NCBI GenBank assembly: GCA_947646415.1
Contig: CANSGN010000003.1
Span: 1 to 64,000 of the forward strand
Length of the DNA stretch: 64,000 bases
Direction of reading: 5' to 3'
From: an uncultured Clostridia bacterium
Lineage (GTDB): Bacteria; Bacillota; Clostridia; Christensenellales; UBA3700
Position numbers and translations under genes: made by a program. Below are positions 28,358 to 37,347 of the stretch, piece after piece; positions within the stretch are counted from its first letter, which is position 1; every line of letters begins with the position of its first letter. Under the pieces are notes generated by a model. The model was not told the DNA's origin. It worked only from the letters and a program-made list of their open reading frames with translations, and ran no database searches.

Positions 28358-28394
28358 AAAGTGTCAAAAGATTGCCTCTTTTGACACTTTTGTA
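28358..28394 (+). terminator. Terminator after mscS
   Basis: A 14-bp stem, AAAGTGTCAAAAGA with TCTTTTGACACTTT (28358-28390), and a TTGCC loop, followed by TGTATTTG. The T-run is mostly within the stem's 3' arm. Confidence 0.8.
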
Positions 28395-28471
28395 TTTGCG
28401 AAAAATCAATAATAAAACTACGATTAAAATACAAAATGGTTAATTATTTAGCTATTTTAAATTTAATTATA

Positions 28472-28512
28472 ATACATTTTGTATTGACAAAAACCAAAAT
28501 GTAGGATATACT
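28472..28512 (+). promoter_or_regulatory. Promoter of the DUF2752 gene with overlapping operator
   Basis: TTGACA (28484-28489), 17 bp, TATACT (28507-28512). The palindrome ATACATTTTGTAT (28472-28484) abuts and overlaps the -35 by one base; partial copies (ATACAAAATGG at 28429 and CCAAAATGTA in the spacer) flank it. The same TACA-N3-TGTA core occurs upstream of xre. Confidence 0.68.
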
Positions 28513-28542
28513 ATTGTCATAATTTTTAATAGAAGGTTACAA

Positions 28543-28911
28543 ATGAAAAAAAGAATTTTAAAAAATATCCTATTGCATTTAATATTTATATCTACAATAA
28601 TGTTATTTGTAGTTTTTATTCCGTGTCCGTTATTTAAAATTTTTCAAATTCCTTGTCCACTTTGCGGAATGACAAGAGCAACTATAGCTTTTTTTCAAGG
28701 AAACTTTGAATTAGCATTTGCCTTGCATCCTTTGTTTATAATTTTCCCTTTTGTTTTTTTATTTTTATGCCATTATCGTATAATATCAAAAAAAATCAAC
28801 AAGAAATATTTGTTTATTGTAATTATTTATATATTTCTTGCTTTTGCAATAACCTATTTTGTGCGTGACAAAAGTATTTTATTTGTTTATCAGCAACCAT
28901 TTTTTAGATAA
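28543..28911 (+). CDS. DUF2752 membrane protein
   Basis: The 122-residue protein has three or four membrane segments. Between the first two lies the diagnostic DUF2752 block PCPLCGMTRATIAFFQGNFELA followed by HPL. Cys pairs (PCPLF, PCPLCG) and the TRA motif are intact. The function is unknown. It ends back-to-back with the convergent xre gene (1-bp junction) and shares the TACA-N3-TGTA operator with it, suggesting one small regulon with the TM2 gene. Confidence 0.85.
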   Translation: MKKRILKNILLHLIFISTIMLFVVFIPCPLFKIFQIPCPLCGMTRATIAFFQGNFELAFALHPLFIIFPFVFLFLCHYRIISKKINKKYLFIVIIYIFLAFAITYFVRDKSILFVYQQPFFR

Positions 28912-29241
28912 TCAATTGTTTTTATTTTTCCACAATCCTATATATTCAATTACTCTATCTCTGCCTTTACTATCAAGCTCTCTATAATTTGCAATAATTT
29001 TTCTTTCATTGCTACTTAGTGGACCGCTTAACAAAGGTGAAACTTCAATATAGGGCTCTCTTCCCAAAAGGTAATCGATAGAAACATCAAAATAATTAGC
29101 AAACAAAATTAAATATTCATAAGGTGCTTGTCTAATTTCATTTTCATAATTAGCTATAGTGCCTGCATTAATATTTAAATCTCTAGCTAATTCGCTACGT
29201 TTTAAGCCGTTTTCCTCTCGCAATTCCTTCAATCTAAACAT
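28912..29241 (-). CDS. XRE-family transcriptional regulator
   Basis: The 109-residue protein has an N-terminal HTH_3 domain (LKELREENGLKRSELARDLN, then GTIANYENEIRQ and FDVSIDYLLGRE). The C-terminus of about 40 residues is helical and charged, probably for dimerisation. It is divergent from the TM2 gene and convergent with DUF2752. Inverted repeats in both promoter regions make it the likely local repressor and autoregulator. Confidence 0.88.
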   Translation of the reverse strand: MFRLKELREENGLKRSELARDLNINAGTIANYENEIRQAPYEYLILFANYFDVSIDYLLGREPYIEVSPLLSGPLSSNERKIIANYRELDSKGRDRVIEYIGLWKNKNN

Positions 29242-29278
29242 TTATATATTCCCCTAAATTAGTCTTATATTAATAATG

Positions 29279-29349
29279 ATACAAAATGTACTAAAAAATA
29301 CATTATTTACTCATAATGTATTGACTTTTAAATAATTGTATTGTATAAT
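29279..29349 (+). promoter_or_regulatory. xre-TM2 intergenic operators and TM2 promoter
   Basis: TM2 promoter: TTGACT (29321-29326), 17 bp, TATAAT (29344-29349). TACAAAATGTA (29280-29290) is an 11-bp palindrome. A longer inverted repeat with arms TACATTAT and ATAATGTA (29299-29320) overlaps the -35 region. Both carry TACA...TGTA ends as at the DUF2752 promoter. Confidence 0.65.
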
Positions 29350-29397
29350 AATACATATCGTATGATATAATACAAAACAGATTATTAGGAGGTCTAT

Positions 29398-29736
29398 ATG
29401 ACAAAAGAAAATGTAAATCAATTAATGATGAGCTTGAGTGGCAAAATTCCTGAGGAAAAAGCAATTTTATTAAAGCAAAAACTTGAGAATGCAAGTGATA
29501 ACGCAGTTGCAAATATTGCAAGTATGAATTTACATAATCCAACTCACATTTTATTATTTTCTATCTTTTTAGGTGTTTTTGGCGTTGACAGATTTATGAT
29601 AGGTGACACTGGTGTAGGCATTGCAAAATTACTTTTAGGTTGGTTAACTTGTGGAATTTGGCCTATAATTGATATTTTTATTACTTATAAACGTGCAAAA
29701 GAAAAGAATTGTTCAAAAATATTCTTAGCACTATAA
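29398..29736 (+). CDS. TM2-domain membrane protein
   Basis: This 112-residue protein has a cytoplasmic helical N-terminus (about 45 residues) and then a TM2 domain: two hydrophobic segments separated by a short turn with FGVDRFMIGDTGVGIAKLL and the Asp in PIIDIF. TM2 proteins are small membrane proteins of poorly known role. It starts behind a perfect AGGAGG and has its own terminator. Confidence 0.87.
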   Translation: MTKENVNQLMMSLSGKIPEEKAILLKQKLENASDNAVANIASMNLHNPTHILLFSIFLGVFGVDRFMIGDTGVGIAKLLLGWLTCGIWPIIDIFITYKRAKEKNCSKIFLAL

Positions 29737-29765
29737 TTTTGTTAAACTAAATTTGCTAAAGTATA

Positions 29766-29802
29766 AAACACACTATTTTGTATGAACAGTGTGTTTGTTT
29801 TT
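29766..29802 (+). terminator. Terminator after the TM2 gene
   Basis: AAACACACT pairs with AGTGTGTTT around a 12-nt loop, followed by GTTTTT. Further downstream, CGAAC-ATAAA-GTTCG (near 29914-29930) with CCTTTTCTTT is a second weak candidate. Confidence 0.8.
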
Positions 29803-29957
29803 ATACGATAAAAAGGCTTTTTATTATAATTAGCACATCATTTGTTTATTTTTTTAATAAATATCATAACATTTATTTAAAATATATCATTACATCATTT
29901 GCTAATAAATAAAGACGAACATAAAGTTCGCCTTTTCTTTCACTACAGCAGTAATAC

Positions 29958-29991
29958 AAAAAACACTTGCTTATTTTACAAGTGTTTTTTG
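29958..29991 (-). terminator. Terminator after pflA
   Basis: AAAAAACACTTG pairs with CAAGTGTTTTTT. It is bidirectional, placed 28 bp beyond the pflA stop. Confidence 0.85.
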
Positions 29992-30018
29992 CTTAATATC
30001 ATATTAATTATTTTAAAA

Positions 30019-30744
30019 CTATATCTTCAATTTGCTATTTGCATAACTCTGCAATTCTTTTAGTTTTGTAACAGATAGTGGCTCAACGCCGTCCAATCGG
30101 TATTTTAGACCAAGTTCGTTGTATTTAAAAACACCCATTGTATGATATCCTAAAAGCTCGTATTTAATTACGTTAGGATATTTGTTGACAATTTCCACAT
30201 ATTTATCGATATCTTCAAAAGTGTCATTTATATCGGGAACAACAACTGTCCTGACTAAAACTTTTACCCCCGATTGCAATGTCTTGTTAAGCATTGCGAT
30301 AGTATTATCCAAACTGCCGTCGGCATAATGCTTGTAATCTTGGTTATTATGAAACTTTAAATCCACAATAACTAAATCGGTATAATGTAAAATCTCATTG
30401 ATATTATCCGGCATAACCGCACAGGAAGTATCAATGGTATTGGTAAGTCCAAGCTCGGAATGTACCCTTTTAAAAAGTTCCAAAACACCCTCTGCTTGCA
30501 TAAGCGGCTCGCCGCCTGTTACCGTAAGCCCACCGCCGTTTTTATAAAATGATTTGTAATGTTGCATTTGCTCGATAATGCTGTCAACCGTCTTTGGTTT
30601 GCCTATACCGCATTTCCAAGTATCCGGATTATGGCAGTAAACGCATCTATACGGACAACCTTGCAAAAACAACGCGTACCTTATCCCCGCCCCTTCAAGA
30701 GTAGCAAAGCTCTCAATAGAGTGTACATTTAATGTAATTCCCAT
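30019..30744 (-). CDS. pflA: Pyruvate formate-lyase activating enzyme
   Basis: The 241-residue radical SAM enzyme generates the glycyl radical on PflB. The 4Fe-4S cysteines are C30, C34 and C37 (GCPYRCVYCHNPDTW). GGEPLMQ, the SAM-binding Gly motif, and the DLK block follow. Full family length. It is 129 bp downstream of pflB with a strong hairpin between them. Confidence 0.95.
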   Translation of the reverse strand: MGITLNVHSIESFATLEGAGIRYALFLQGCPYRCVYCHNPDTWKCGIGKPKTVDSIIEQMQHYKSFYKNGGGLTVTGGEPLMQAEGVLELFKRVHSELGLTNTIDTSCAVMPDNINEILHYTDLVIVDLKFHNNQDYKHYADGSLDNTIAMLNKTLQSGVKVLVRTVVVPDINDTFEDIDKYVEIVNKYPNVIKYELLGYHTMGVFKYNELGLKYRLDGVEPLSVTKLKELQSYANSKLKI

Positions 30745-30829
30745 AAAATTAACCTATTAAATCGATTATATTTTTAATGGTCAAAACTCGTTTAATTTAT
30801 TTGAGTTCAACCCCTTATTATACCCATAT

Positions 30830-30855
30830 CCCCACGGAACATATATTCCGCGGGG
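30830..30855 (-). other. Hairpin in the pflB-pflA spacer
   Basis: CCCC-A-CGGAA pairs with TTCCG-C-GGGG around CATATA: nine pairs with one mismatch. It has no T-run in the minus direction. It could stabilise the abundant pflB mRNA end or set the pflB/pflA ratio rather than terminate fully. Confidence 0.5.
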
Positions 30856-30873
30856 TAATCAATGGTATAAATT

Positions 30874-33102
30874 TTATAATTTTTGGTGGAATGTTCTTGC
30901 GATAACTTCTTCCTGTTTATCACGGGTTAGTTTGTTAAAGTTAACTGCATAACCACTTACACGAACAGTAAGAGTTGGGTATTTGCCAGGGTTATTCATT
31001 GCATCAATCAATAACTCTCTGTTTAATACGTTAACATTCAAGTGATGAGCATCTCTACCAAAGTAACCGTCAAGCATTGTTGTCAAGTTAGTAATTTGAG
31101 TAGGCTTATCTTTACCTAATGCCTCAGGAGTAACCGAGAATGTATTAGAAATACCGTCACGGCAGCTATCATAATTCAATTTAGAAACGCTTGCCAAGCT
31201 TGCAACAGCACCGCTAGCATCACGTCCGTGCATTGGATTAGCACCTGGTGCAAATGGCTCTTTAGCACGACGTCCGTCAGGAGTGTTACCTGTCTTTCTA
31301 CCATAAACTACGTTAGATGTAATTGTTAGTACGCTCAATGTATGAGTAGCACCGCGGTAGCAAGGAGTTTTCTTAAGTTTTGCATAGAAATCATCAGTGA
31401 TATCTTTTGCAATTTGGTCAACTCTGTCATCGTCGTTACCATATTTAGGGAACTCGCCCTCAGTCTTAAAGTCAACAATAACGCCACGCTCATCCTTGAT
31501 AGGAGTAACTTTTGCATATTTAATTGCACTTAAGCTGTCAGTCAAAACTGAAAGTCCGCTTATACCGAAAGCCATCCATCTGTGAGGGTCTGTGTCATGG
31601 AATGCCATTGTCAAACGCTCGTAAGCATATTTATCATGCATATAGTGAATTATATTCAAAGTGTTAACGTAAAGTTTTGCAATCCAATCACTGTATTTGT
31701 CATAAGCTTCCATAACCTCTTCATAAACAAGTGGTTTGCCATCCTCAAATACTTTGCCTTTTGGAGCGACTTGTACGCCGTGAACTTCGTCAACACCACC
31801 GTTCAATGCCATTAACAATACTTTTGCCATATTGCATCTTGCACCGAAGAATTGCATTTGTTTACCTGTATCCATAGCGGAAACGCAACATGCGATAGAA
31901 TAGTCGTTACCATATCTGCAACGCATTACATCGTCATTCTCATATTGAATACTGTCAGTATCGATAGAAACTTGCGCGCAGAAGTTTTTGTAAGCTTGAG
32001 GAAGTTTTTGGCTCCACAAAATTGTGATGTTTGGCTCACAACTGCTACCCAAATTGTACAAAGTTTGAAGTACACGGTAAGAGTTCTTTGTAACCATAGG
32101 GTTACCCTCGCCGTCAACACCTGCCTCACTCATAGTTACCCAAGTAGGGTCGCCTGCAAATAGGTCATTGTATTCTTCTGTTCTCAAGTGACGAACAAGA
32201 CGTAATTTAATGATTAGGTCATCCATAATCTCTTGAGCTTGTTCCTCAGTCAAAACGCCGTTTTTCAAATCTCTTTCAAAGTAAATATCAAGGAAAGTAG
32301 AAATACGTCCGATAGAGTTTGCAGCACCGTTTTGTTCTTTAATTGAACCTAGGTATGCAAAATATGTGAATTGAACTGCCTCTTGTGCATTTTTAGCAGG
32401 GTTTGAAATATCAAAACCATAGTTGTTTGCAAGCACTTTTAATTGTTTCATAAAGTCAATTTGCTTTGCAAGTTCTTCAACAATACGGATATTTGACTCT
32501 GTCATATCTTTATTGCCATAAGCAGTCTTGTCAGCCATTTTTTGCTCGATTAGGAAATCCATACCGTAAAGAGCCAATCTTCTGTAATCGCCAATCAAAC
32601 GACCACGACCATAAGCATCAGGAAGACCTGTGATAATACCAACGTGTCTTGCCTTTCTCATAGTGTCGTTGTATGCTCTAAATACACCGTCGTTATGAGT
32701 TGTTCTGTATTTAAACTCGTCAAGGACTTTATCCGAAATTTTGTATCCGTAGTTTTCGCAAGCAGAAATTGCCATTCTCTTACCGCCAAACAAGTTAACA
32801 CCACGAACAAGCGGAGCTTCAGTTTGCAAACCAACGATAATTTCTTTATCTTTATCGATATAGCCTGGGCCATAGCTTAAAATAGATGTTTCTCTTTCAG
32901 TGTCAATACCAACGACACCCTTTTCAGTTTCCTCTTTAAGCAAAGCATTAACTTTCTCCATTATAGAAGAAGTTCTTTTTGTAGGTCCGCATAGAAAACT
33001 TGCATCGCCATCATAAAAAGTGTAATTGCGTTTGATAAAGTCAGCAACATTAATGCTTTCAGTCCAAGCTCCTTCGTTAAAACCTTTCCATTCCTCTCTC
33101 AT
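30874..33102 (-). CDS. pflB: Formate C-acetyltransferase (pyruvate formate-lyase)
   Basis: The 742-residue glycyl radical enzyme cleaves pyruvate and CoA to formate and acetyl-CoA in anaerobic fermentation. The catalytic Cys-Cys pair is in [11 protein letters not shown] and the radical glycine in [10 protein letters not shown] near the C-terminus. The start is 33102, 8 nt after GGAGG; a longer frame to 33132 lacks similarity. The codon choice favours strong expression. pflA follows. Confidence 0.96.
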   Translation of the reverse strand: MREEWKGFNEGAWTESINVADFIKRNYTFYDGDASFLCGPTKRTSSIMEKVNALLKEETEKGVVGIDTERETSILSYGPGYIDKDKEIIVGLQTEAPLVRGVNLFGGKRMAISACENYGYKISDKVLDEFKYRTTHNDGVFRAYNDTMRKARHVGIITGLPDAYGRGRLIGDYRRLALYGMDFLIEQKMADKTAYGNKDMTESNIRIVEELAKQIDFMKQLKVLANNYGFDISNPAKNAQEAVQFTYFAYLGSIKEQNGAANSIGRISTFLDIYFERDLKNGVLTEEQAQEIMDDLIIKLRLVRHLRTEEYNDLFAGDPTWVTMSEAGVDGEGNPMVTKNSYRVLQTLYNLGSSCEPNITILWSQKLPQAYKNFCAQVSIDTDSIQYENDDVMRCRYGNDYSIACCVSAMDTGKQMQFFGARCNMAKVLLMALNGGVDEVHGVQVAPKGKVFEDGKPLVYEEVMEAYDKYSDWIAKLYVNTLNIIHYMHDKYAYERLTMAFHDTDPHRWMAFGISGLSVLTDSLSAIKYAKVTPIKDERGVIVDFKTEGEFPKYGNDDDRVDQIAKDITDDFYAKLKKTPCYRGATHTLSVLTITSNVVYGRKTGNTPDGRRAKEPFAPGANPMHGRDASGAVASLASVSKLNYDSCRDGISNTFSVTPEALGKDKPTQITNLTTMLDGYFGRDAHHLNVNVLNRELLIDAMNNPGKYPTLTVRVSGYAVNFNKLTRDKQEEVIARTFHQKL

Positions 33103-33180
33103 TTTAATACCTCCAAGATTATTAAAGCCCAAAACATATACGGAATAGTTATATGTGCGGCTGTTAAAAGTTATTTAAAA

Positions 33181-33208
33181 AATATATTAGAAAAACAGTA
33201 TTTTACAA
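33181..33208 (-). promoter_or_regulatory. Candidate pflB promoter
   Basis: TTGTAA (33208-33203) and TATATT (33186-33181) with 16-bp spacing lie about 80-105 bp upstream of pflB. Upstream, TTTACTGT occurs twice (near 33226 and 33241) and ACAGTATTTTA once, plus the palindrome at 33272-33285. Confidence 0.4.
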
Positions 33209-33271
33209 TATAAAAAACGCTAAATTTTACTGTCTTGAAATTTACTGTTTTCTACTTGCTTTAATTTATCT

Positions 33272-33285
33272 AAAATCGCGATTTT
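33272..33285. promoter_or_regulatory. Perfect 14-bp palindrome upstream of pflB
   Basis: AAAATCGCGATTTT is a perfect palindrome in an otherwise AT-only stretch, about 65 bp upstream of the candidate pflB -35. It does not match the Rex site (TTGTGA-N6-TCACAA). It may bind an anaerobic or pyruvate-sensing regulator. Confidence 0.4.
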
Positions 33286-33481
33286 TATGATAAATTTTTG
33301 CTGTAAATCCCTTATTTATATTATATATTTTTCTTGTATAATTATAATAACATATTTATAAAAAAAAGTCTAGTCTTTTATGCAAAAATTTTCACATATT
33401 TTTTTAAAATTTCATATTCTCATAGTGTAAGACGAAAATCAAATTTTCAGTCTTAAAATGCTATATATTCGAGGTAATAAC

Positions 33482-33835
33482 ATGTGTAATTTTAATTGCA
33501 ATAACTTTAATAGAAATTGCGGCTGTAGCGATGGTTGCAATAGCTGGCAAAATAATTTTGCAAACCAATTAAATGGTTGCGGTTGTAATCGTCAAAATAG
33601 CTGCGGCTGTAATTCTTGCGGTTGCAACAGAAATAATTGGGGCTGGAACTCCTGTGGTTGTAACAATAATAGGAGTGGCTGTGGTTGCAACTCTTGTGGC
33701 TGCAACAATAACAGAAATGGTTGTGGTTGCGGTTACGGCTCTTGCAGCAATTTTGCAAATTCCAACAATATAAACGGTATGCCTGTTTATTTGATTTGGA
33801 GCAACAGAAACAACGGCTGTGGCTGTAATAACTAA
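33482..33835 (+). CDS. Cys/Asn/Gly-rich low-complexity small protein
   Basis: The protein has 117 residues, starting MCNFNCNNFNRNCGCSDGC behind GAGGT. The middle is built of repeats such as GCGCN, SCGCNSCGCN and NNNRNGCGC, so Cys, Asn and Gly make up most of it. The tail turns to a non-repetitive NGMPVYLIWSNRNNGCGCN. No signal peptide or membrane segment is seen. It could be a metal-binding, cross-linked surface or coat-like protein; none can be assigned. An antisense frame exists but is a repeat artefact. Confidence 0.72.
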   Translation: MCNFNCNNFNRNCGCSDGCNSWQNNFANQLNGCGCNRQNSCGCNSCGCNRNNWGWNSCGCNNNRSGCGCNSCGCNNNRNGCGCGYGSCSNFANSNNINGMPVYLIWSNRNNGCGCNN

Positions 33836-34065
33836 TAAATAAGAATTTTACAAGTATATACTTGCTTTATATTTATATAAATATATAAATTATCCTTAAT
33901 GTCTTATTATTACTTGTAAAAATTAGTAATGATTATTATTTTATTGATTTTAAAATTGATATTCATTATTATTTTCTTCAACATAAAAGTAGTAATGGTT
34001 ACTAATTTTATATTATTAACACTAATACAATTATGTTACTAAAACTGCTTTTATTTTATATAAAT
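33836..34065. other. AT-rich spacer with Asn/Cys-protein 3' region
   Basis: This spacer has a short inverted repeat (ACAAGTATATACTTG) soon after the stop codon, and AATGATTATTATTT-type near-repeats. No gene or promoter is convincing. Confidence 0.5.
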
Positions 34066-34090
34066 AACCCACGGCGTAATACCGTGGGTT
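34066..34090 (-). terminator. Terminator after the MATE gene
   Basis: A 9-bp GC-containing stem, AACCCACGG with CCGTGGGTT, and a CGTAATA loop, 9 bp beyond the MATE stop. The following minus-strand bases are TATTTATAT, so the T-run is imperfect. It may also serve the plus strand, which continues AGCTTTTAATT. Confidence 0.65.
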
Positions 34091-34099
34091 AGCTTTTAA

Positions 34100-35671
34100 T
34101 TATTCTTTACATATTTTATCATCTTCTGTATCACTATCCATTGTACTTGCAACGACTGCACTTTCCAAATTGTTTTCGCACATAACCACACATTCTTCCG
34201 TAGCATTATTTTCTGCAATAACATTATCCGTAATTTGACTGTTTGAAACGATGCTTTCTTCTTTTGCAATTTCTCCTGCAACTTTCAACCTTTTTGCAAA
34301 TGCTTTTTTATACGCATAAATATAATAAGGGGTAAATGCTACCATAACCAAAATATCGGAAATCGGATAACTCCACCACAGTACATCAAGCCCCCATATT
34401 TTTCCGAATAAAATCGCAATAGGCAAAATAAATATTACCTGTCTTAGCAATGACATTATCAAAGATGTCAAACCATAACCGATAGATTGATATCCCGTTG
34501 TAACTATTATATTAACCGCCGCAAATAAAAAGCTCCAACTTATTACTTTAAGCGTTACCGTTCCAACTTTCAGCAATTCGGCATAGCCTGCAATTTCCGC
34601 ATCACTGCTACTGTTTTCAAACAATGAAATCAACCACTCCGGACATAATTGGAATACTATCAAGCCTATAGCCATTATTACTAAACTTACCAAAATAGAA
34701 AGCAAGAAAGTTTGTTTATATCTTTTTTCTTTATTAGCGCCGAAATTGAATGACATAATAGGCAAAGCACCTTGATTCAAACCAAAAACAGGCATAAAAA
34801 CAAACGATTGCAACTTAAAATAAATACCCAAAGCCGACGGAGCTTTTGCACTGTACTGAATGATAATAGAATTCATTATGATTACTATTATACCTGCTAC
34901 GGCATTCATTATCATTACAGGAAGTCCTACTCTTACAATTTCCTTTATTTTTTTTAAGCCAAGCTTTATGTCTTTGAAAAATAAGTTTATCACATGTCTT
35001 CTTTTTGATGCCAAAACAACAACAAAAATCATGCTGATAATTTGCCCCATAACTGTTGCTAGCCCCGCACCTACAATACCCAAATTGCACACGAAAATAA
35101 AAATAGGGTCAAAAATTATGTTTATAATAGCACCCAATAATTGCGACAACATAGGGATAATCATATTTCCCGTTGCTTGCAACACTTTGGAAAATAAAAT
35201 TTCTATCATTTGACCAAAGCAGCAAACCATACATATTGTCAAGTACTGCATACCCATATTTACTATATTTGTATCTTTAGTAAATATCATCATAAAAAGT
35301 CTTGGCAAAAAACTACCCATTACCATAAAAATAGCAGTAGTAATTATAGCCAATTTAAACCCTGTTTGCGCAAGTTTATCTGCATCGGCTTTGTTTTTCT
35401 CGCCAAGTCTTCGAGCAACTATAGTACTTGTACCTACACCTATACCAAGCGCGAAAGCAAGCATAATTTGCTGCATAGGAAAAGCAAAAGAAACCGCATC
35501 TAAAGCAAGACCGCTCACTTTAGCAATAAACAAACTGTCTACAATGTTGTAAAGCGATTGTACCAACATGGAAAACATCGCCGGCAAAGACATTGTAAGC
35601 AGCAATTTAGGCACAGGCATTGTACCCAATTTATTTTCTTTTAACTTTTTTTCCGCTACCATTTCACTCAT
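34100..35671 (-). CDS. MATE-family multidrug or toxin efflux protein
   Basis: The protein has 523 residues with 12 membrane segments in two MatE halves (PKLLLTMSLPAMFSMLVQSLYN near the start, the inverted counterpart after about 240). It exports cationic compounds using a Na+ or H+ gradient. The last 70 residues after the final membrane segment are a polar, acidic cytoplasmic tail (rich in Val, Glu, Asp and Asn), longer than usual. It is monocistronic and divergent from the ogg gene. Confidence 0.9.
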   Translation of the reverse strand: MSEMVAEKKLKENKLGTMPVPKLLLTMSLPAMFSMLVQSLYNIVDSLFIAKVSGLALDAVSFAFPMQQIMLAFALGIGVGTSTIVARRLGEKNKADADKLAQTGFKLAIITTAIFMVMGSFLPRLFMMIFTKDTNIVNMGMQYLTICMVCCFGQMIEILFSKVLQATGNMIIPMLSQLLGAIINIIFDPIFIFVCNLGIVGAGLATVMGQIISMIFVVVLASKRRHVINLFFKDIKLGLKKIKEIVRVGLPVMIMNAVAGIIVIIMNSIIIQYSAKAPSALGIYFKLQSFVFMPVFGLNQGALPIMSFNFGANKEKRYKQTFLLSILVSLVIMAIGLIVFQLCPEWLISLFENSSSDAEIAGYAELLKVGTVTLKVISWSFLFAAVNIIVTTGYQSIGYGLTSLIMSLLRQVIFILPIAILFGKIWGLDVLWWSYPISDILVMVAFTPYYIYAYKKAFAKRLKVAGEIAKEESIVSNSQITDNVIAENNATEECVVMCENNLESAVVASTMDSDTEDDKICKE

Positions 35672-35836
35672 TTTACATTAACCTCTTGTTAAACTTAGCA
35701 TTTTATTTACTAATTGTCAATCAAATGTTGCAAAAAAATTGTAAATATTATACAATATAAAAAGTAGATATTTAAGTAAAATGTTGCAATAACCGACACG
35801 ATATATCAATTATTCGACACAAAAGGTAAAAAGATT

Positions 35837-36637
35837 ATGCAAAATAATACTATAATAACAGAAGCAAAGGATTTTAATATCAAACAAACGCTTGAGTGCG
35901 GACAATTATTCAGGTATTCTATAAAAGATAACCATGCAGTTTGCTACACGTTGGACAAAAAAGCCGTGCTTTATCAAGATGGGGACAAAATTGTAATCGA
36001 AAACGAAGACAAAGAATATTTTGAAAACTATTTTGATTTAAAATGCGATTATTCCCAAATAAAAGAACAACTTAAAAACCTGCCTATGATGCGTACTGCT
36101 GTGCGTTACGGCTACGGTATACGAATTTTAAGGCAAGATATTGTGGAAACAATAATAAGTTTTATTATTTCGGCAAACAACAATATTCCTAGGATACAAG
36201 GCATTTTAAACAGAATAGCGCCAAACGGAAAATTCCCTACATTATCCGAACTTAGCAAAATAACCGAGGAAGAGTTTAAACAAATGGGCTCCGGCTACAG
36301 AGCGCCTTACCTTGTAAAAAGTATTAAAACCTTAGCGGAAAATAAAATAAATTTATCCGTACCGCAAACTTTAAACGGATATGACGCAAACAAATTTTTG
36401 TGCGAAAATCTAGTAGGAGTAGGTCCAAAAGTCGCCGACTGTATACTTTTGTTCGGCTACCACAAAATGGACGTATTCCCCGTTGATACATGGGTTAAAA
36501 AAATTTATCAAGACTTATTCGGTGATATGCCATCTCCTAAAATCATAAGACAAAAACTTATTGATTTGTATGGTGAAAATGCAGGATACGCACAACAATA
36601 TTTATTTTACAACAAGCGGGACGGTAGTAAGGAGTAA
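35837..36637 (+). CDS. 8-oxoguanine DNA glycosylase (OGG-type, HhH-GPD)
   Basis: The 266-residue bifunctional base-excision enzyme has an OGG-type N-terminal domain (DFNIKQTLECGQLFRY) and the helix-hairpin-helix catalytic region LVGVGPKVADCILLF. Its Lys aligns with the OGG1 nucleophile, with Asp in FPVDTW as the activating acid. Residues NNNIPRIQG match the 8-oxoG-contact segment. It removes oxidised guanine and nicks the abasic site. It lies 6 bp before the next gene and is probably cotranscribed. Confidence 0.88.
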   Translation: MQNNTIITEAKDFNIKQTLECGQLFRYSIKDNHAVCYTLDKKAVLYQDGDKIVIENEDKEYFENYFDLKCDYSQIKEQLKNLPMMRTAVRYGYGIRILRQDIVETIISFIISANNNIPRIQGILNRIAPNGKFPTLSELSKITEEEFKQMGSGYRAPYLVKSIKTLAENKINLSVPQTLNGYDANKFLCENLVGVGPKVADCILLFGYHKMDVFPVDTWVKKIYQDLFGDMPSPKIIRQKLIDLYGENAGYAQQYLFYNKRDGSKE

Positions 36638-36643
36638 TTTTTA

Positions 36644-37297
36644 ATGAGCTGCCTTTTATCAATCGATTTAAACACTACAAGGCTAAACAATCAAAGCTAC
36701 CAAAATTTAATAAACAGCACAAATTATAATAATTTGGAAATACATTTATACAATTATATAGAGCAAAAACACAACAAATTATCCTTTACAAACGGCGAAG
36801 TTATACACAAATATTGCGGCAGCAGAAAAAAAGTCGCTTTGGATATACCTCAAGCCTTGGATATCATTGAACAATGCTCCAAAAATAATTATGACAAAGT
36901 GTTTATTTTGTGCGGAGAATTTGAAAGTGAATTTTTATTAAAAAAACTTGACAGCATGAGTGTAGCTTATGTAAAATTGCAGCCAACCGCAATAAGGCAG
37001 TCAGACATTTTATCGGAAAATAATAATGACAGCACTTTGGATATCGAGCCAATTAAAATACCATCGTCACAAAATTTTAATGCTATCAAAAATGAAAATA
37101 TTCCTCAAGAAACACATTTAAAATTATCCGAGGAAAAATTAAGCAGTTTAAACGGCATGATAAAAAGCGGAGATATTTCAACTTATACTCCTAAAGAAAA
37201 ATACATAAACGGCACAAAATTAACTGCAGAGCAAATAAAAAAGATTTACACTTACATAAAGCTAAAACAATTACAAAGAGAGCGTAACACAGTTTAA
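36644..37297 (+). CDS. Hypothetical protein with degenerate NYN/PIN-like domain
   Basis: The 217-residue protein starts MSCLLSIDLN. The middle (about 70-125: KKVALDIPQALDIIEQ, then YDKVFILCGEFESEFLLKKL, then SVAYVKLQP) has the strand-helix-strand order of NYN/DUF88 nucleases, where VALAVDAL and VSGDSDF carry the catalytic acids. Here the second site reads CGEFESEF and the first Asp is in LSIDLN. The C-terminal half is polar and low in complexity, ending in an all-helical piece. It follows ogg by 6 bp. The domain call is weak and catalysis is doubtful. Confidence 0.5.
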   Translation: MSCLLSIDLNTTRLNNQSYQNLINSTNYNNLEIHLYNYIEQKHNKLSFTNGEVIHKYCGSRKKVALDIPQALDIIEQCSKNNYDKVFILCGEFESEFLLKKLDSMSVAYVKLQPTAIRQSDILSENNNDSTLDIEPIKIPSSQNFNAIKNENIPQETHLKLSEEKLSSLNGMIKSGDISTYTPKEKYINGTKLTAEQIKKIYTYIKLKQLQRERNTV

Positions 37298-37326
37298 TGA
37301 ACATATCACAATATGTAAATATGCAG

Positions 37327-37347
37327 ATATCTACATATTGTGGATAT
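37327..37347 (-). repeat. 21-bp terminator-associated repeat, copy 2
   Basis: On the minus strand this reads ATATCCACAATATGTAGATA plus T. It differs by one base from the copy at 37576-37596 and by one from 22670-22690. It forms one side of the hairpin downstream of the hypothetical gene. Confidence 0.65.

Noticed and set aside
29911-29940. CGAAC-ATAAA-GTTCG as a copy of the GTTCGC operator or LexA box
   Set aside because: The arm order is reversed, the spacer is 5 bp and a T-rich run follows, so it is more likely a weak terminator after the TM2 gene.
33507-33758. Antisense ORF opposite the Cys/Asn-rich gene
   Set aside because: It is an artefact of the repeated codons; the plus frame has the start signal.
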